64,000 bases of DNA, taken from Maribacter stanieri (GTDB lineage Bacteria > Bacteroidota > Bacteroidia > Flavobacteriales > Flavobacteriaceae). Location of the stretch: contig NZ_FOYX01000001.1 in the NCBI RefSeq assembly GCF_900112245.1, forward strand, positions 1,165,856-1,229,855. The letters are read 5' to 3'. Within the stretch, counting starts at the first letter, position 1, and each line of letters starts with the position of its first letter. Below, in pieces: positions 9,626 through 18,216 of the stretch. The position numbers were made by a program, and so were the translations under genes. A model generated the notes under the pieces. That model made no database searches. It worked only from the letters and a program-made list of their open reading frames with translations, and was not told the DNA's origin.

Positions 9626-11410
9626 TTATGAATTTGCCTTAACCCATTGTTTAGGTGTTGTACCGGTTTCTTTTTTGAAAAAAGTATTGAAAACGGTTTT
9701 AGAATTAAAGCCGCTATCATACGCCAAACCTAATAGTGTAATGTGTTTATTTTCTGGTAAAATTGCCAGTTGCTGAAATTCTTTAATTCTATAATGGTTT
9801 ATAAAGTCGTTGAAATTTTTACCAAAGTGATTGTTTAACAACCAAGATAGTTTGTTAGGGTGTAGATCGATTTCATAAGCTAATTGCTTTAGCGATAATT
9901 CAGGATTGCAAAATCGCTTGCTATTTGTCATTGTATTTTCTAATGCTGTGGCAAAATCATTTAATTCTTCGCCTTCAAAGAGAGTTTCAGAATTGTTACT
10001 TTTCCCTTTTTCAATATTACTAGGTAAAACCGTGCTGCTAAACAATTCGCTTACTAGGTCTTTGTAATTTGGTAGTTGGCGTAGCGGAGCTAAAAATGGG
10101 TCATTGGAGAAATTTATAAACTGACCAGTTTTTAATTCCGTATGGTGTTTTAATGTGTTTAAAGCACTATTCTTATCCTCATGTATTAAAATATAAAAAT
10201 TCCAAGGTAAGTGTGTACTGTTTTCGTTTTTAACATCAATTGCTACCCCTATATTTTGGTTTTCAAAATGATTGCTACGGTTTACCAAATCGAACAATTT
10301 TTTGCAAAGATTGGGTCTTTCTAAATGCTTATTTATTTCAATATACCTAATAAAAGAGCTGTAATTATTTTGGTGTATGTAGCAAGCTGTTTTTAGTTCC
10401 ATTGCCAAAACAAAGGTTGGGTCTATTTTAAGAGATACATCTAATGAAATAATTGCATTATCAAAATCTCCCTGTAAATAATAGATGTTTCCTTTGGTGT
10501 AGTGGTGGTTTGGTGATAACGGATTTATTTCCAAAGCCGAATCAATGGTCGTTTTAGCCAAAATAAACTTGCCTAAAGCCGTTAAAATTTCGGATTTAGC
10601 CTCTAATGCTTCGGTGTACTTTGGGTTTATGTTTAAACACTTTTCTAAATAGGATAAGCCTTCATTATACAACCAATTTCCCCAAAAACTAATGGTTGCT
10701 TTTCCAAAATAACCAACATGGGAAGTTGGGTTTAAACCAACCCCTTTATCTAAATAAAATGCGGCTTTTGCAATACCATCTTTGTGGTCTATATATTGCC
10801 AGCTTGCCAAAATACCATAACACCAACCAATACCTACATAGGCATCTGCAAATAAAGGGTCAATGACAACACTTTCTTCATAATAAGTAATGGCAGTGTT
10901 AATGTCCTCTAAACGCCAATTTAATTGAAATGAACGTCCTTTTAGAAATAGTTTATAAGCTTCAATATTATTCGTTGCTGATGCTACCAGATGTTCTTGT
11001 AACTCAAAATGACCGAAATTTTCACGTATTTTATCAGCAATTAGTAAACTAATTTCATCTTGTAGTTCAAAAATATCAGTAAGCTCACGGTCAAAATTTT
11101 CAGACCACATATGAAACCCGTTATCGGTACGTATTAACTGTGCGGTAATCCGTACTCTTTCTTTAATAATACGAACGCTACCTTCCAATAGAGTTTCAAC
11201 GCCAAGTTCATTTCCTATATGGCGTGCATCTAACGATTTGTTTTTATAGAAAAATGATGAGGTTCTAGCGGTAACTTTTAGCCCATCAATTTTGGTAAGG
11301 GCATTGATGATTTCTTCAGAAATGCCATCAGCAAAGTATTCATTTTCATCACTTCCAATGTTTAAAAAAGGAAGCACAGCTATAGACTTTGAATTAAAAA
11401 CAGCTTGCAC
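9626..11410 (-). CDS. Cytosolic regulator: TolB/FlgO-like domain, TPRs, AraC-type HTH
   Basis: 594 aa, no signal peptide or TM segment. Residues 5-130 form the alpha/beta domain seen in TolB/FlgO-like and cyclase-associated proteins (KSIAVLPFLNIGSDENEYFADGISEEIINAL, then LEGSVRIIKERVRITAQLI). Residues 150-340 are TPR-like helical repeats (WRLEDINTAITYYEESVVIDP and others). The last 100 residues are an AraC-type DNA-binding domain (SLKQLAYEIDLHPNKLSWLLN, then LLGLAYDSGFNSKTVFNTFFKKETGTTPKQW). Probably a transcription regulator responding to an unknown cytosolic signal. Its location between the two class 2 ECF-type promoters suggests a local target, but this is inference. Confidence 0.85.
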   Translation of the reverse strand: MQAVFNSKSIAVLPFLNIGSDENEYFADGISEEIINALTKIDGLKVTARTSSFFYKNKSLDARHIGNELGVETLLEGSVRIIKERVRITAQLIRTDNGFHMWSENFDRELTDIFELQDEISLLIADKIRENFGHFELQEHLVASATNNIEAYKLFLKGRSFQLNWRLEDINTAITYYEESVVIDPLFADAYVGIGWCYGILASWQYIDHKDGIAKAAFYLDKGVGLNPTSHVGYFGKATISFWGNWLYNEGLSYLEKCLNINPKYTEALEAKSEILTALGKFILAKTTIDSALEINPLSPNHHYTKGNIYYLQGDFDNAIISLDVSLKIDPTFVLAMELKTACYIHQNNYSSFIRYIEINKHLERPNLCKKLFDLVNRSNHFENQNIGVAIDVKNENSTHLPWNFYILIHEDKNSALNTLKHHTELKTGQFINFSNDPFLAPLRQLPNYKDLVSELFSSTVLPSNIEKGKSNNSETLFEGEELNDFATALENTMTNSKRFCNPELSLKQLAYEIDLHPNKLSWLLNNHFGKNFNDFINHYRIKEFQQLAILPENKHITLLGLAYDSGFNSKTVFNTFFKKETGTTPKQWVKANS

Positions 11411-11597
11411 GGGTCAATTAGTATTTGATTCTCGGGGATGGTTTGGTTATTCGGTATTTTAAAAATACCAATTTTTTATAGAAAACTACACGGTAATGTG
11501 ATATAGAACTCAGATATGAAAATCAGAACATTTACTTGTAGGATACAGGCTACATTTATATTGAAAATCAAACATTTATAAAAATAATTGTTGAAAA

Positions 11598-11628
11598 GTG
11601 TGATTTTATTCAGTCGAGTGCGAATCAT
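11598..11628 (+). promoter_or_regulatory. Putative ECF-type promoter (class 2) for the hydrolase-sigma operon
   Basis: GTGTGA at 11598-11603, 17 bases, CGAATCAT at 11621-11628, 30 bases to the ATG at 11659. Same boxes and spacing as the minus-strand site at 9431-9461. It would autoregulate the ECF factor encoded second in this operon. Confidence 0.55.
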
Positions 11629-11658
11629 ATTGTAAACAATCAAAAAAATCAAACAGTC

Positions 11659-12702
11659 ATGAAAAAATTAGTCAATCATTTAATGTTGTTCGCCTTTCTG
11701 TTTTCGATGTCATGTATTATGGCTCAGGAGAATTGGGAGCAATTTGAAAAAACACAAAGCGAAGTTACTAAACTGATACAATTGCCTGATCCTACTTTTC
11801 AACCGCAACAACATCAGAAACCTTTGGATGCTAAAGCCATAGCTGATTTAGGTTTGGAGCAGCTATATAAAAATGAGCCTAGAAAATTTACTGCTAAAGA
11901 TGGAAAACAATTGTTCGCTTATAAATACAATAGCGATAGTGATACCACCATTCTACTTTTGCACGGAATTTTATCTAGTGCCTATATGATGAATAGAACA
12001 GCAGGGTTGTTACAAGAGGCTACACACAGCGAAATTGTAGCTCTAGATTTTAGGGGTCATGGGCAATCTGAAGGAACTCCTGGTGATGTATCATACATAA
12101 ACCAATATGTAGATGACGTCATAGATGTAGTTACCAGTATAAAAAAGGAAAAACCAAATCAGAAAATTATACTTGCCGGGCACTCCATGGGTGGTGGTAT
12201 TATTCTAAGATATGCCATGGCTAAAGACGCTATAGCAGTAGACGGATATTTACTTTTTGCACCACAATTGGGCGCAAATTCTCCCACACTAAAAATTGCT
12301 CCAGTAGAAGGGGATCAAGAACCATTTTTAAAACTGCATTTAAATAGAATTATTGGCATAAAAATGATGAACGCTATTGGTGAGACTAAGTATAATGACC
12401 TGCCTGTGCTATTCTTTAACTTGCCAGAATCTATGCCTGTAACCAAGTATAGTTATCGTGCTAATGAAAGTATGTACCCTGCAGATTATAAAGAAGGATT
12501 ACAACATATGACCAAGCCTTTGCTTGTGGTAGTTGGCGCCAATGACGAAGCATTTGTTGCTGAGGAGTTTCATACTGCAGTTACTGAAAATAGTAATGGG
12601 AAGGTTTTTGTGATTCCTGATGAAACCCACAACGGAATTCGCCATAACAATAAGGCCATGAAGATTATTGCTAACTGGTTCAATAACCATAACTTACAGT
12701 AA
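11659..12702 (+). CDS. Secreted alpha/beta hydrolase (serine aminopeptidase/monoacylglycerol lipase-like)
   Basis: 347 aa with a signal peptide (ends SCIMAQ-EN, residue 23) and an alpha/beta-hydrolase fold of the S33 / monoacylglycerol-lipase-like group. Seen: LLLHGILSSAYMM oxyanion region, GHSMGG with nucleophile Ser176, VVGANDEAF acid-side strand, and PDETHNGIRH near the C-terminus supplying the His. Substrate unknown; periplasmic or outer-membrane location is likely. First gene of an operon with the ECF sigma gene, 14 bp upstream of it, so a sigma factor and a secreted esterase are co-expressed. Confidence 0.87.
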   Translation: MKKLVNHLMLFAFLFSMSCIMAQENWEQFEKTQSEVTKLIQLPDPTFQPQQHQKPLDAKAIADLGLEQLYKNEPRKFTAKDGKQLFAYKYNSDSDTTILLLHGILSSAYMMNRTAGLLQEATHSEIVALDFRGHGQSEGTPGDVSYINQYVDDVIDVVTSIKKEKPNQKIILAGHSMGGGIILRYAMAKDAIAVDGYLLFAPQLGANSPTLKIAPVEGDQEPFLKLHLNRIIGIKMMNAIGETKYNDLPVLFFNLPESMPVTKYSYRANESMYPADYKEGLQHMTKPLLVVVGANDEAFVAEEFHTAVTENSNGKVFVIPDETHNGIRHNNKAMKIIANWFNNHNLQ

Positions 12703-12716
12703 CCACCAACCAACTC

Positions 12717-13241
12717 ATGGAACCGACCAAAAAGGAAAAATTCATACGAGTGATAGATGAGCATAAACGTATCATTTATAAAATTGTGAACTCTTATTGC
12801 CCGCAAAGAGAGGATAGGAAGGATTTGGAACAAGAGATTGTCATTCAATTATGGAATGCTTTTGATAACTATAACCCCCAATACAAGTTTACCACCTGGA
12901 TGTACCGAATTGCCCTGAACACGGCTATTTCATTTTATAGAAAAGAAAAGAAATGGTATCGAAGAAATGATTTTTTTAACGATGAATCTGTGTTTCGCCT
13001 AGAAGATGGTAATACAGTAGAAGATCTGGCACTGTCGGCAAATGTAAAATTGTTGCAGGAATTTATTCAAAAACTAAAAGAGCTAGATAAGGCAATAATG
13101 CTATTGTACTTAGAAGAAAATAGCTATGAGGAAATTGCTGATGTACTGGGGATTTCTACCACTAACGTCGGCACCAAAATTGGAAGAATTAAAATAAAAA
13201 TTAAGAAAGAATTTGATAAAATAAATAATCATGGAAGATAA
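12717..13241 (+). CDS. ECF-type RNA polymerase sigma factor
   Basis: 174 aa with region 2 (DLEQEIVIQLWNAFDNYNP, KFTTWMYRIALNTAISFYRK) and region 4 helix-turn-helix (ENSYEEIADVLGISTTNVGTKIGRIKIKIK). The usual ECF length, with no extra C-terminal domain. It overlaps the next gene by 11 bp and follows the hydrolase gene by 14 bp. A candidate autoregulatory promoter (GTGTGA-N17-CGAATCAT) lies ahead of the operon. The two small membrane proteins downstream would be candidate regulators, though neither has a recognisable anti-sigma domain. Confidence 0.93.
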   Translation: MEPTKKEKFIRVIDEHKRIIYKIVNSYCPQREDRKDLEQEIVIQLWNAFDNYNPQYKFTTWMYRIALNTAISFYRKEKKWYRRNDFFNDESVFRLEDGNTVEDLALSANVKLLQEFIQKLKELDKAIMLLYLEENSYEEIADVLGISTTNVGTKIGRIKIKIKKEFDKINNHGR

Positions 13242-13890
13242 TGAGCTAAAGGAAATTTTTGCAGAATACAACACAAAGTTGGATAGTGTTCTGAGTTTAA
13301 ATATGGCTTCGTTAGAAAAAATGAAGCTTGATAATACCAAAAAACAAACGAATAAAATTCTACTTTTAAGAAGTATAGAGGTAGCGTTTTTTTTAATGGT
13401 GATGATAGTGCTTGGTAAATTTACCGCCAATCATTGGGGTGTATTGCATTTGGCTGTTAGCGGAGTTATATTACAGGTATTTGCGTTAATAGCTCTTATT
13501 GGTAGTATTGGCGAAGTGGTTTTGGTGACGCAAATTGATTACGCTAAACCCATAGTTGAAATACGAGCTAAAATAGAGAAGATAAACATGCATAGTTTGC
13601 TGTTCATTAAACTCGCATTGTTATCTGCACCGGTCTGGTGGGCGTACCCATTGGTAGCCTTAGCTTACTTTTTTGATTTTGACATTTTTCCTCATTTAGA
13701 TAGTGCTTTTGTAGTAAGGTATTTGGTTATTAATGCAATGCTATTGCTACCGCTACTATATTTTCTTAATAAGTTAAGCTATAAAAACATGCATATTAAG
13801 TGGGTTAGAAAAATTATTCAAGTGCTTTCAAGTACTAAGACTCAAAAAGCGATTGCATTTTTGAACGATATTAAAGAATTTAAAAAATAG
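13231..13890 (+). CDS. Membrane protein, possible partner of the upstream ECF factor
   Basis: 219 aa. The first 45 residues are hydrophilic (MEDNELKEIFAEYNTKLDSVLS..., then MKLDNTKKQTNK), followed by about four TM helices (near 48-66, 75-100, 130-155, 165-185) and a Lys-rich tail. I do not recognise a family. Translation is coupled to the sigma gene by an 11-bp overlap, and the soluble N-terminal segment before the first TM is where anti-sigma factors bind their sigma, so an anti-sigma role is plausible but not shown. Confidence 0.7.
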   Translation: MEDNELKEIFAEYNTKLDSVLSLNMASLEKMKLDNTKKQTNKILLLRSIEVAFFLMVMIVLGKFTANHWGVLHLAVSGVILQVFALIALIGSIGEVVLVTQIDYAKPIVEIRAKIEKINMHSLLFIKLALLSAPVWWAYPLVALAYFFDFDIFPHLDSAFVVRYLVINAMLLLPLLYFLNKLSYKNMHIKWVRKIIQVLSSTKTQKAIAFLNDIKEFKK

Positions 13891-13892
13891 TG

Positions 13893-14351
13893 ATGGCCAA
13901 CGTAAATAGTACTGCGAAAATTAGAAAGTTAATTGCCATTAGTTTTGGTGTGATTGCTCTAGTAATAGGTGTAATACTCTTTTTAAAAGTCGATACACCT
14001 GAACATTTTGGAGTATATTTTACCAAGGCATATTATGGTCAGTTTGGCGCCATTGCTATCTGTGTAGAATTATTGGTAGCAGCTTATTATCTCTTTATAG
14101 GTCATAAGAAAACCAATTTTGCAATGGCGCTGTTTGCATTTACAGCGGTGTTGGATATTGCCATTAATCTGCTTGGGTTCGCTACAATTGCAGTTCCGTA
14201 TTTAATTATGTTGGCATTTTTGGTCTGCGCTATAGTTGCTTTTTATATCGCATTTTCCAATGCCTTTAATTTGGGCAAGATATCTTTAGTAAATGTAATT
14301 TTCAGTTTTGTATTGGGTAATGCTATCGCCTTTTATTTTAATTACTTCTAG
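13893..14351 (+). CDS. Small polytopic membrane protein, unknown
   Basis: 152 aa, mostly hydrophobic, about four to five TM helices (LIAISFGVIALVIGVILFL, FGAIAICVELLVAAYYLFIG and others). ATG at 13893 chosen; a GTG three bases earlier overlaps the preceding stop. Last gene of the hydrolase-ECF operon. Its 3' end overlaps the convergent cyclase gene by 14 bp. No family recognised. Confidence 0.7.
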   Translation: MANVNSTAKIRKLIAISFGVIALVIGVILFLKVDTPEHFGVYFTKAYYGQFGAIAICVELLVAAYYLFIGHKKTNFAMALFAFTAVLDIAINLLGFATIAVPYLIMLAFLVCAIVAFYIAFSNAFNLGKISLVNVIFSFVLGNAIAFYFNYF

Positions 14352-15435
14352 CAATAGTAAACAGTTCCATTTTCTCCTCTTTTCCTTTTAATTCAGTAAT
14401 GCCCATAGACTTTACCTTAAAACCATGCTTTGGTTTTAGCTCTTTAATAAGCTCTTCTGAAATTAGAATATCTACGTTGTGTGAATTACAGAGTCCTTGA
14501 ATTCTTGCGGTAGTATTTAGAACATCACCCGTAAAAATGATTTCTTTTTTTAAAGTGCCTATTTCTCCGGTGGTTACCTCTCCTAAATGAAATCCAGATT
14601 TAAAGGTAGGTTCTAATCCGAAATTATCTTTATACCAATCTGCCTTTTTGTGAAGGTCTTGCTTCATGGTCAAGAAACAATTTATCCAGTTGTTATTTTT
14701 TATACCCTCTTCATACTTCCAAGAGATAATGATTTCATCACCAACATATTGATATACGGCTCCTGAATGGTTTATAATGGCATTGGTAAAATCTGCATAG
14801 TAAGCTTTTAGCATTTTAAAATATTCAATATGCCCCAAATGTTCTGCAATGGTTGTAGATGACTTCATATCGCAAAAAAGAAATATGCGCTTTTCTTGAA
14901 TAGGTTTATGGTACTTTCCTGTAAAGAAATTCATAAGTACTGCATCACCCACATTATAACTAATCTCAGAATAAAAGAGACTCACAAAAAGACTTACCGC
15001 GATAGATATCATGGTGCTTAAAAAATCAATACTAATTAAAAAATTAGATAGTTTGTTTAAAACCTTTTCATTTGATGGGGGCACACCAAGCTCTATTGAA
15101 GCCGCAATAGGATAAACGATAATAATGGTAATAATTAGAAAAAATGAATAGGTGCTGAGTTTGTAAAAGATTTTTTTATAAAAACTTTTATTATTGAATA
15201 GTTTTCCAAGCCATAATATTTCAACCGCACCTACTAAGAGACCAATTAATGTAACCGAAATTATGGCAAAAGCGAGGACCTTGGGAGTTAATGTAATTAC
15301 TACATTAGGGTTCAGGTTTTGGTGGCTGGTAGCTGCCTCTTGAATAAAAAGCACGAAAAAACCGATAAGGCACCAAATGATACCGAATGGTAGAATTCGT
15401 TGTAATCTTCTTTTTGATTTCGGAGTTAAACTCAT
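14338..15435 (-). CDS. Membrane-bound class III adenylate/guanylate cyclase
   Basis: 365 aa. The N-terminal half has four hydrophobic segments (near 15-32, 50-72, 95-115, 138-155). Residues 183-360 are a class III cyclase catalytic domain: metal-binding Asp189 in FLFCDMKSST and Asp233 in YQYVGDEIIISW, a GEVTTGEIG loop, and LNTTARIQ carrying the transition-state Asn/Arg pair. All catalytic positions appear intact. Probably makes cAMP; cGMP cannot be excluded. Monocistronic on the minus strand. A tandem cNBD protein at 54.6 kb is the only obvious cyclic-nucleotide-binding candidate in the window. Confidence 0.88.
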   Translation of the reverse strand: MSLTPKSKRRLQRILPFGIIWCLIGFFVLFIQEAATSHQNLNPNVVITLTPKVLAFAIISVTLIGLLVGAVEILWLGKLFNNKSFYKKIFYKLSTYSFFLIITIIIVYPIAASIELGVPPSNEKVLNKLSNFLISIDFLSTMISIAVSLFVSLFYSEISYNVGDAVLMNFFTGKYHKPIQEKRIFLFCDMKSSTTIAEHLGHIEYFKMLKAYYADFTNAIINHSGAVYQYVGDEIIISWKYEEGIKNNNWINCFLTMKQDLHKKADWYKDNFGLEPTFKSGFHLGEVTTGEIGTLKKEIIFTGDVLNTTARIQGLCNSHNVDILISEELIKELKPKHGFKVKSMGITELKGKEEKMELFTIARSN

Positions 15436-15570
15436 GCCCGCTTCCTATAAAATCTAGGTTGCAACTAAAATAGCAAAGAATTTAAGAAAAGGAAGATTTG
15501 TATTGTTTTAAGTAGTTTGTAATGTGGAGTTGATATGAAAATTGACAATGTTTATTAAGATTTAAAGCAT

Positions 15571-15600
15571 AAAAAAACCGAGATAACGACCTCGGTTTTT
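15571..15600 (-). terminator. Terminator after the minus-strand gene at 15625
   Basis: Stem ACCGAG / CTCGGT, 8-base loop, long A-run on the left (T-run on the minus strand). Same CCGAG stem and nearly the same distance from the stop as the terminator at 3966-3993. Confidence 0.8.
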
Positions 15601-15663
15601 GATATATACTAGGCAAATTAAGTATTAAATAAGTTTTCCTCTGTGTGATATTGCAATAGTATA
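15572..15663 (-). repeat. Gene-end repeat copy 2 (tail codons, stop, terminator)
   Basis: The minus strand carries TATACTATTGCAATATCACA, six diverged codons, TAA, 29 bases and a CCGAG-type terminator. It matches the arrangement at 3965-4057. The tail-codon differences include synonymous changes (GGT/GGA, TTA/CTT, ATC/ATT), so the peptide is kept better than the DNA after the first 20 bases. Confidence 0.6.
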
Positions 15664-16173
15664 GTACACAGTTTTTGTATTATTAGATTGTGTGCCGGTT
15701 ATAAAATATCCAAATCTTTCTTTTGTAATATTTACATTAGAAAGTTCTACATTTTGGCTCCAGGTATGAAATTGCATTTTTACTTTCACATTGTTTCCTG
15801 AAGAAGAAATAGACATACTTTCTACGGTCTTTTTACTTTGAAAATTGTTACGGTCATTGAAGGAAGTTTCAATATTTTCAATTTTAATGATATCGCCTTT
15901 AGTCAAATTTAGAGGTCCAGAACCAAAAGTGGTAAACGGTAATTCTACATTGCCATCTTTTTTAACTGTTGAAGAACTTACATGGGCGTTGAAAATAAAA
16001 CCTTCATTTATTTTAGAGACCAAACGCGCAAACACCGCATTGGTATAATCTGAATTTACAAACGGTAGCGTTGATTTCATTACTTCTGAGTTATCTGCTG
16101 CCTTGATAACGTTGAAAGAACATACTGTTAAAGCGAATACCCCTAATAAAATGGTTTTCTTGTAATTTTTCAT
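15625..16173 (-). CDS. Secreted protein of unknown function ending in the shared YTIAISH tail
   Basis: 182 aa. Signal peptide (MKNYKKTILLGVFALTVCSFNVIKA, cleavage near residue 25), then a beta-rich domain (GNVELPFTTFGSGPLNL, VKVKMQFHTWSQNVEL). No family recognised. The last 12 residues, YTIAISHRGKLI, match the end of the acetyltransferase at 4.0 kb in all but two positions and 20 bases are identical. Second gene of a two-gene unit with 16203-16799 (29-bp gap), probably driven by the class 1 ECF-type promoter at 16826-16853. Confidence 0.75.
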   Translation of the reverse strand: MKNYKKTILLGVFALTVCSFNVIKAADNSEVMKSTLPFVNSDYTNAVFARLVSKINEGFIFNAHVSSSTVKKDGNVELPFTTFGSGPLNLTKGDIIKIENIETSFNDRNNFQSKKTVESMSISSSGNNVKVKMQFHTWSQNVELSNVNITKERFGYFITGTQSNNTKTVYYTIAISHRGKLI

Positions 16174-16202
16174 AATTTCTGTTTTTATAGTTTATTAAAT
16201 AT

Positions 16203-16799
16203 TTATTCGAACCAAATTTTTGATATTGCCATGTTACAACCGGTTTTACTTTTAGAATCGAATTGTAACCTTATAAAATCAATATCAGAAAATGTAAAAT
16301 CATCGCCGGTCGGCTTTATTTCTGAAAACGGAATGGTAAAGACGAACTTACCTTCACGAGCCGGTACATGTTTGCCGTATGCGGCATAAGTGGTATTTGT
16401 AAAAAGATTCAAGTTGATGCCGTTTACCGTACTTTTAGCCTCAAATTCTACTTTTAAAGACTTGTATTTGCTGGCATCTATATTTAATGGCGCATTTCCA
16501 TTTTTATTGACTCCGTAGTTTAAATAAGTTGTTCCCCTAGTATCATAACCGTAGCTCATAACAAGTAGCCCTTTTTTTATACTTAATTGCATGTTGTGTT
16601 CAAAAGGGTTTTGATTGAGCTTTGCAAAAACCTGTCGGTGCTGACCTATGATGTGATTGCCTGTTTGTAGTTTTCTATTTTCATTCATATCGGTAAATGT
16701 CAAATGGCTGATTTCACCAGTAGTAAAATCATCAAGTACTAGTTGCGCATTCATAGCAATTGATGCTGTACATATAAATAGGAGGGTTGCTATTTTCAT
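16203..16799 (-). CDS. Secreted carbohydrate-binding-like beta-sandwich protein, unknown
   Basis: 198 aa. Signal peptide to about residue 18 (IAMNAQ-LV), then a jelly-roll-like domain: LDDFTTGE at the start, NIDASKYKSLKVEFEAKS, FTIPFSEIKPTG, FSDIDFIRLQFDSKS and a terminal strand MAISKIWFE. This strand order is seen in carbohydrate-binding-module-like domains, but no ligand residues can be assigned. First gene after a class 1 ECF-type promoter, divergent from the ECF sigma gene at 16910, so a likely sigma target. Confidence 0.75.
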   Translation of the reverse strand: MKIATLLFICTASIAMNAQLVLDDFTTGEISHLTFTDMNENRKLQTGNHIIGQHRQVFAKLNQNPFEHNMQLSIKKGLLVMSYGYDTRGTTYLNYGVNKNGNAPLNIDASKYKSLKVEFEAKSTVNGINLNLFTNTTYAAYGKHVPAREGKFVFTIPFSEIKPTGDDFTFSDIDFIRLQFDSKSKTGCNMAISKIWFE

Positions 16800-16825
16800 T
16801 TTAATTTAGTTTTTGGTTGCAACTA

Positions 16826-16853
16826 TTCATGCTGTTTGGAAGAAAAGGTTAAC
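16826..16853 (-). promoter_or_regulatory. Putative ECF-type promoter, class 1 (copy a)
   Basis: Minus strand GTTAACC (16853-16847), exactly 15 bases, CATGAA (16831-16826), with 26 bases to the ATG at 16799. Two further copies with the same 15-base spacing and near-identical distance to an ATG lie at 21952-21979 and 28486-28513. Confidence 0.65.
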
Positions 16854-16909
16854 ATTCACTTTAATTTTTTTACTTTTAAGTGTTAACTATTTATCCATAA
16901 ATACATTAA

Positions 16910-17482
16910 ATGGAAAATCATTCAGATACATCTTTATTTGATGCACTAAAAAAAGGCTCTGAATCTGCTTTTAAAAAAGTGTATGAAGACAATAGAGAAC
17001 TGTTTCTAAATTTTGCGAAACGATATTCTCTTGCAGATGAAGAAGTATTAGATGCTTATCAAGATGCCTATGTGGCGTTATATGAAAATATCCAAAATGG
17101 AAAGTTGGTAACGTTGAATAGCTCTTTGAGTACATATATAATAAGTATTGGTAAGTACAAGATTATGGAGCGATTAAGAAAGAAAAGCAAGCATACCAAT
17201 AATGAATTATTATTGAATAGGATAGAAGAGGTAGATGCTGAAATTGAAGAATTTGATATTGACTCGGAGGAGCTTTCTCCTGAACAAAAACTATTGCGTA
17301 TGTATTTTGGGAAATTAGGAGAAAAATGCAAGCAAATTTTGAAGCTGTTCTATTATCAACGGTACAATATCAAAGAAATAATGACAGAAGGAAATTACAA
17401 TAGTGAGAATGTGGTAAAAAGCCAGAAATCTAGATGTTTAAAAACATTAAAGGAAGCCATTAATAATGCCCCCAAACTATGA
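16910..17482 (+). CDS. ECF-type RNA polymerase sigma factor (controls the CHAT region)
   Basis: 190 aa. Region 2: SLFDALKKGSESAFKKVYEDNRELFLNFAKRY then DEEVLDAYQDAYVALYENI. Region 4 is a degenerate helix-turn-helix (CKQILKLFYYQRYNIKEIMTEGNYNSENVVKSQKSRCLKTLK). Between them is an acidic linker (EEVDAEIEEFDIDSEELSPEQ). Translation is coupled to the next gene by an ATGA overlap at 17479-17482. Divergent from a putative target promoter. A GTTAACT-N15-CATTAA match at 16882-16909 abuts its own ATG, too close to act as an ordinary promoter for this start. Confidence 0.92.
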   Translation: MENHSDTSLFDALKKGSESAFKKVYEDNRELFLNFAKRYSLADEEVLDAYQDAYVALYENIQNGKLVTLNSSLSTYIISIGKYKIMERLRKKSKHTNNELLLNRIEEVDAEIEEFDIDSEELSPEQKLLRMYFGKLGEKCKQILKLFYYQRYNIKEIMTEGNYNSENVVKSQKSRCLKTLKEAINNAPKL

Positions 17483-18216
17483 TGGACAAAGAAATTTTAT
17501 TATTAAAATATTTTGACGGTTCATTATCCGAAGAAGAGAAGGTTGTATTTAACCAGTTTTTAGAAGAGGATGATGAGTTTAAGTCGCAATTTCTTCTTGA
17601 AAAAGATGTTCAAGCGGTAATTAGAGAAGAGAGCCGAATTGGATTAAAGAAAAAATTACAGCGTTTTGAAACAGAAAGAGACACCGTTTCTACTGCCAAT
17701 AAACGAACCTGGTGGAAACCATTAAGTATTGCAGCAAGTATTATACTTTTATTAGGGGCAAGTTGGTTACTGTTTAATTCTAATGCCTTTAATGCACAAG
17801 AACAATTGTTTGCTAATAATTATGAAAAATACCCAAATACGGTATATACAATTACACGTAGCGATGTTTCAGATGATTCTTTAGAACGTATGGCTTTTGA
17901 AGCCTATGAAACCAATAATTATGATGCAGCGATTGAATATCTTCTAGACTTAAAAGAAAAAACTAGATTGGATTATGTAGATTTCTACCTAGGGCAATCA
18001 TACCTGGCTATTGAAAACTATTTAAAAGCCATAGATAGATTTCAGGAAATTATAGAGATTAATAGTGAATTTAAACAGGAAGCATATTGGTATGCTGCTC
18101 TCGCAAATTTAAAACTTGATCAAAATAAGGAAGCCAAGCAGTTATTAGAGGAGCTTGTGCAGAACAAGAAATATAAATTTAAAGAAGCCTCTGAATTACT
18201 TAAAAAGTTGGACTAA
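17479..18216 (+). CDS. Single-pass membrane TPR protein with anti-sigma-like N-terminus
   Basis: 245 aa. Residues 1-70 look like the cytosolic start of membrane anti-sigma factors (LLLKYFDGSLSEEEKVVFNQFLEEDDEF then a charged helix). A single TM at about 77-95 ([19 protein letters not shown]) is preceded by KRTWWK, favouring N-inside topology. Residues 110-245 are TPR repeats (YDAAIEYLLDLKEK, YLAIENYLKAIDRFQEIIEINSEF, KEAKQLLEEL), predicted periplasmic. ATGA overlap with the ECF sigma gene supports an anti-sigma role. Its last 21 bp overlap the convergent CHAT gene. Sigma inhibition is inferred, not shown. Confidence 0.85.
   Translation: MMDKEILLLKYFDGSLSEEEKVVFNQFLEEDDEFKSQFLLEKDVQAVIREESRIGLKKKLQRFETERDTVSTANKRTWWKPLSIAASIILLLGASWLLFNSNAFNAQEQLFANNYEKYPNTVYTITRSDVSDDSLERMAFEAYETNNYDAAIEYLLDLKEKTRLDYVDFYLGQSYLAIENYLKAIDRFQEIIEINSEFKQEAYWYAALANLKLDQNKEAKQLLEELVQNKKYKFKEASELLKKLD

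Noticed and set aside
16203-16240. MAISKIWFE ending as another tail copy
   Set aside because: Only three residues match and the ending fits the last strand of a jelly-roll domain.
16882-16909. Plus-strand GTTAACT-N15-CATTAA as a self-promoter of the ECF gene
   Set aside because: The spacing matches, but the -10-like box directly touches the ATG, so a transcript from it would start inside the gene. Kept only as a remark.
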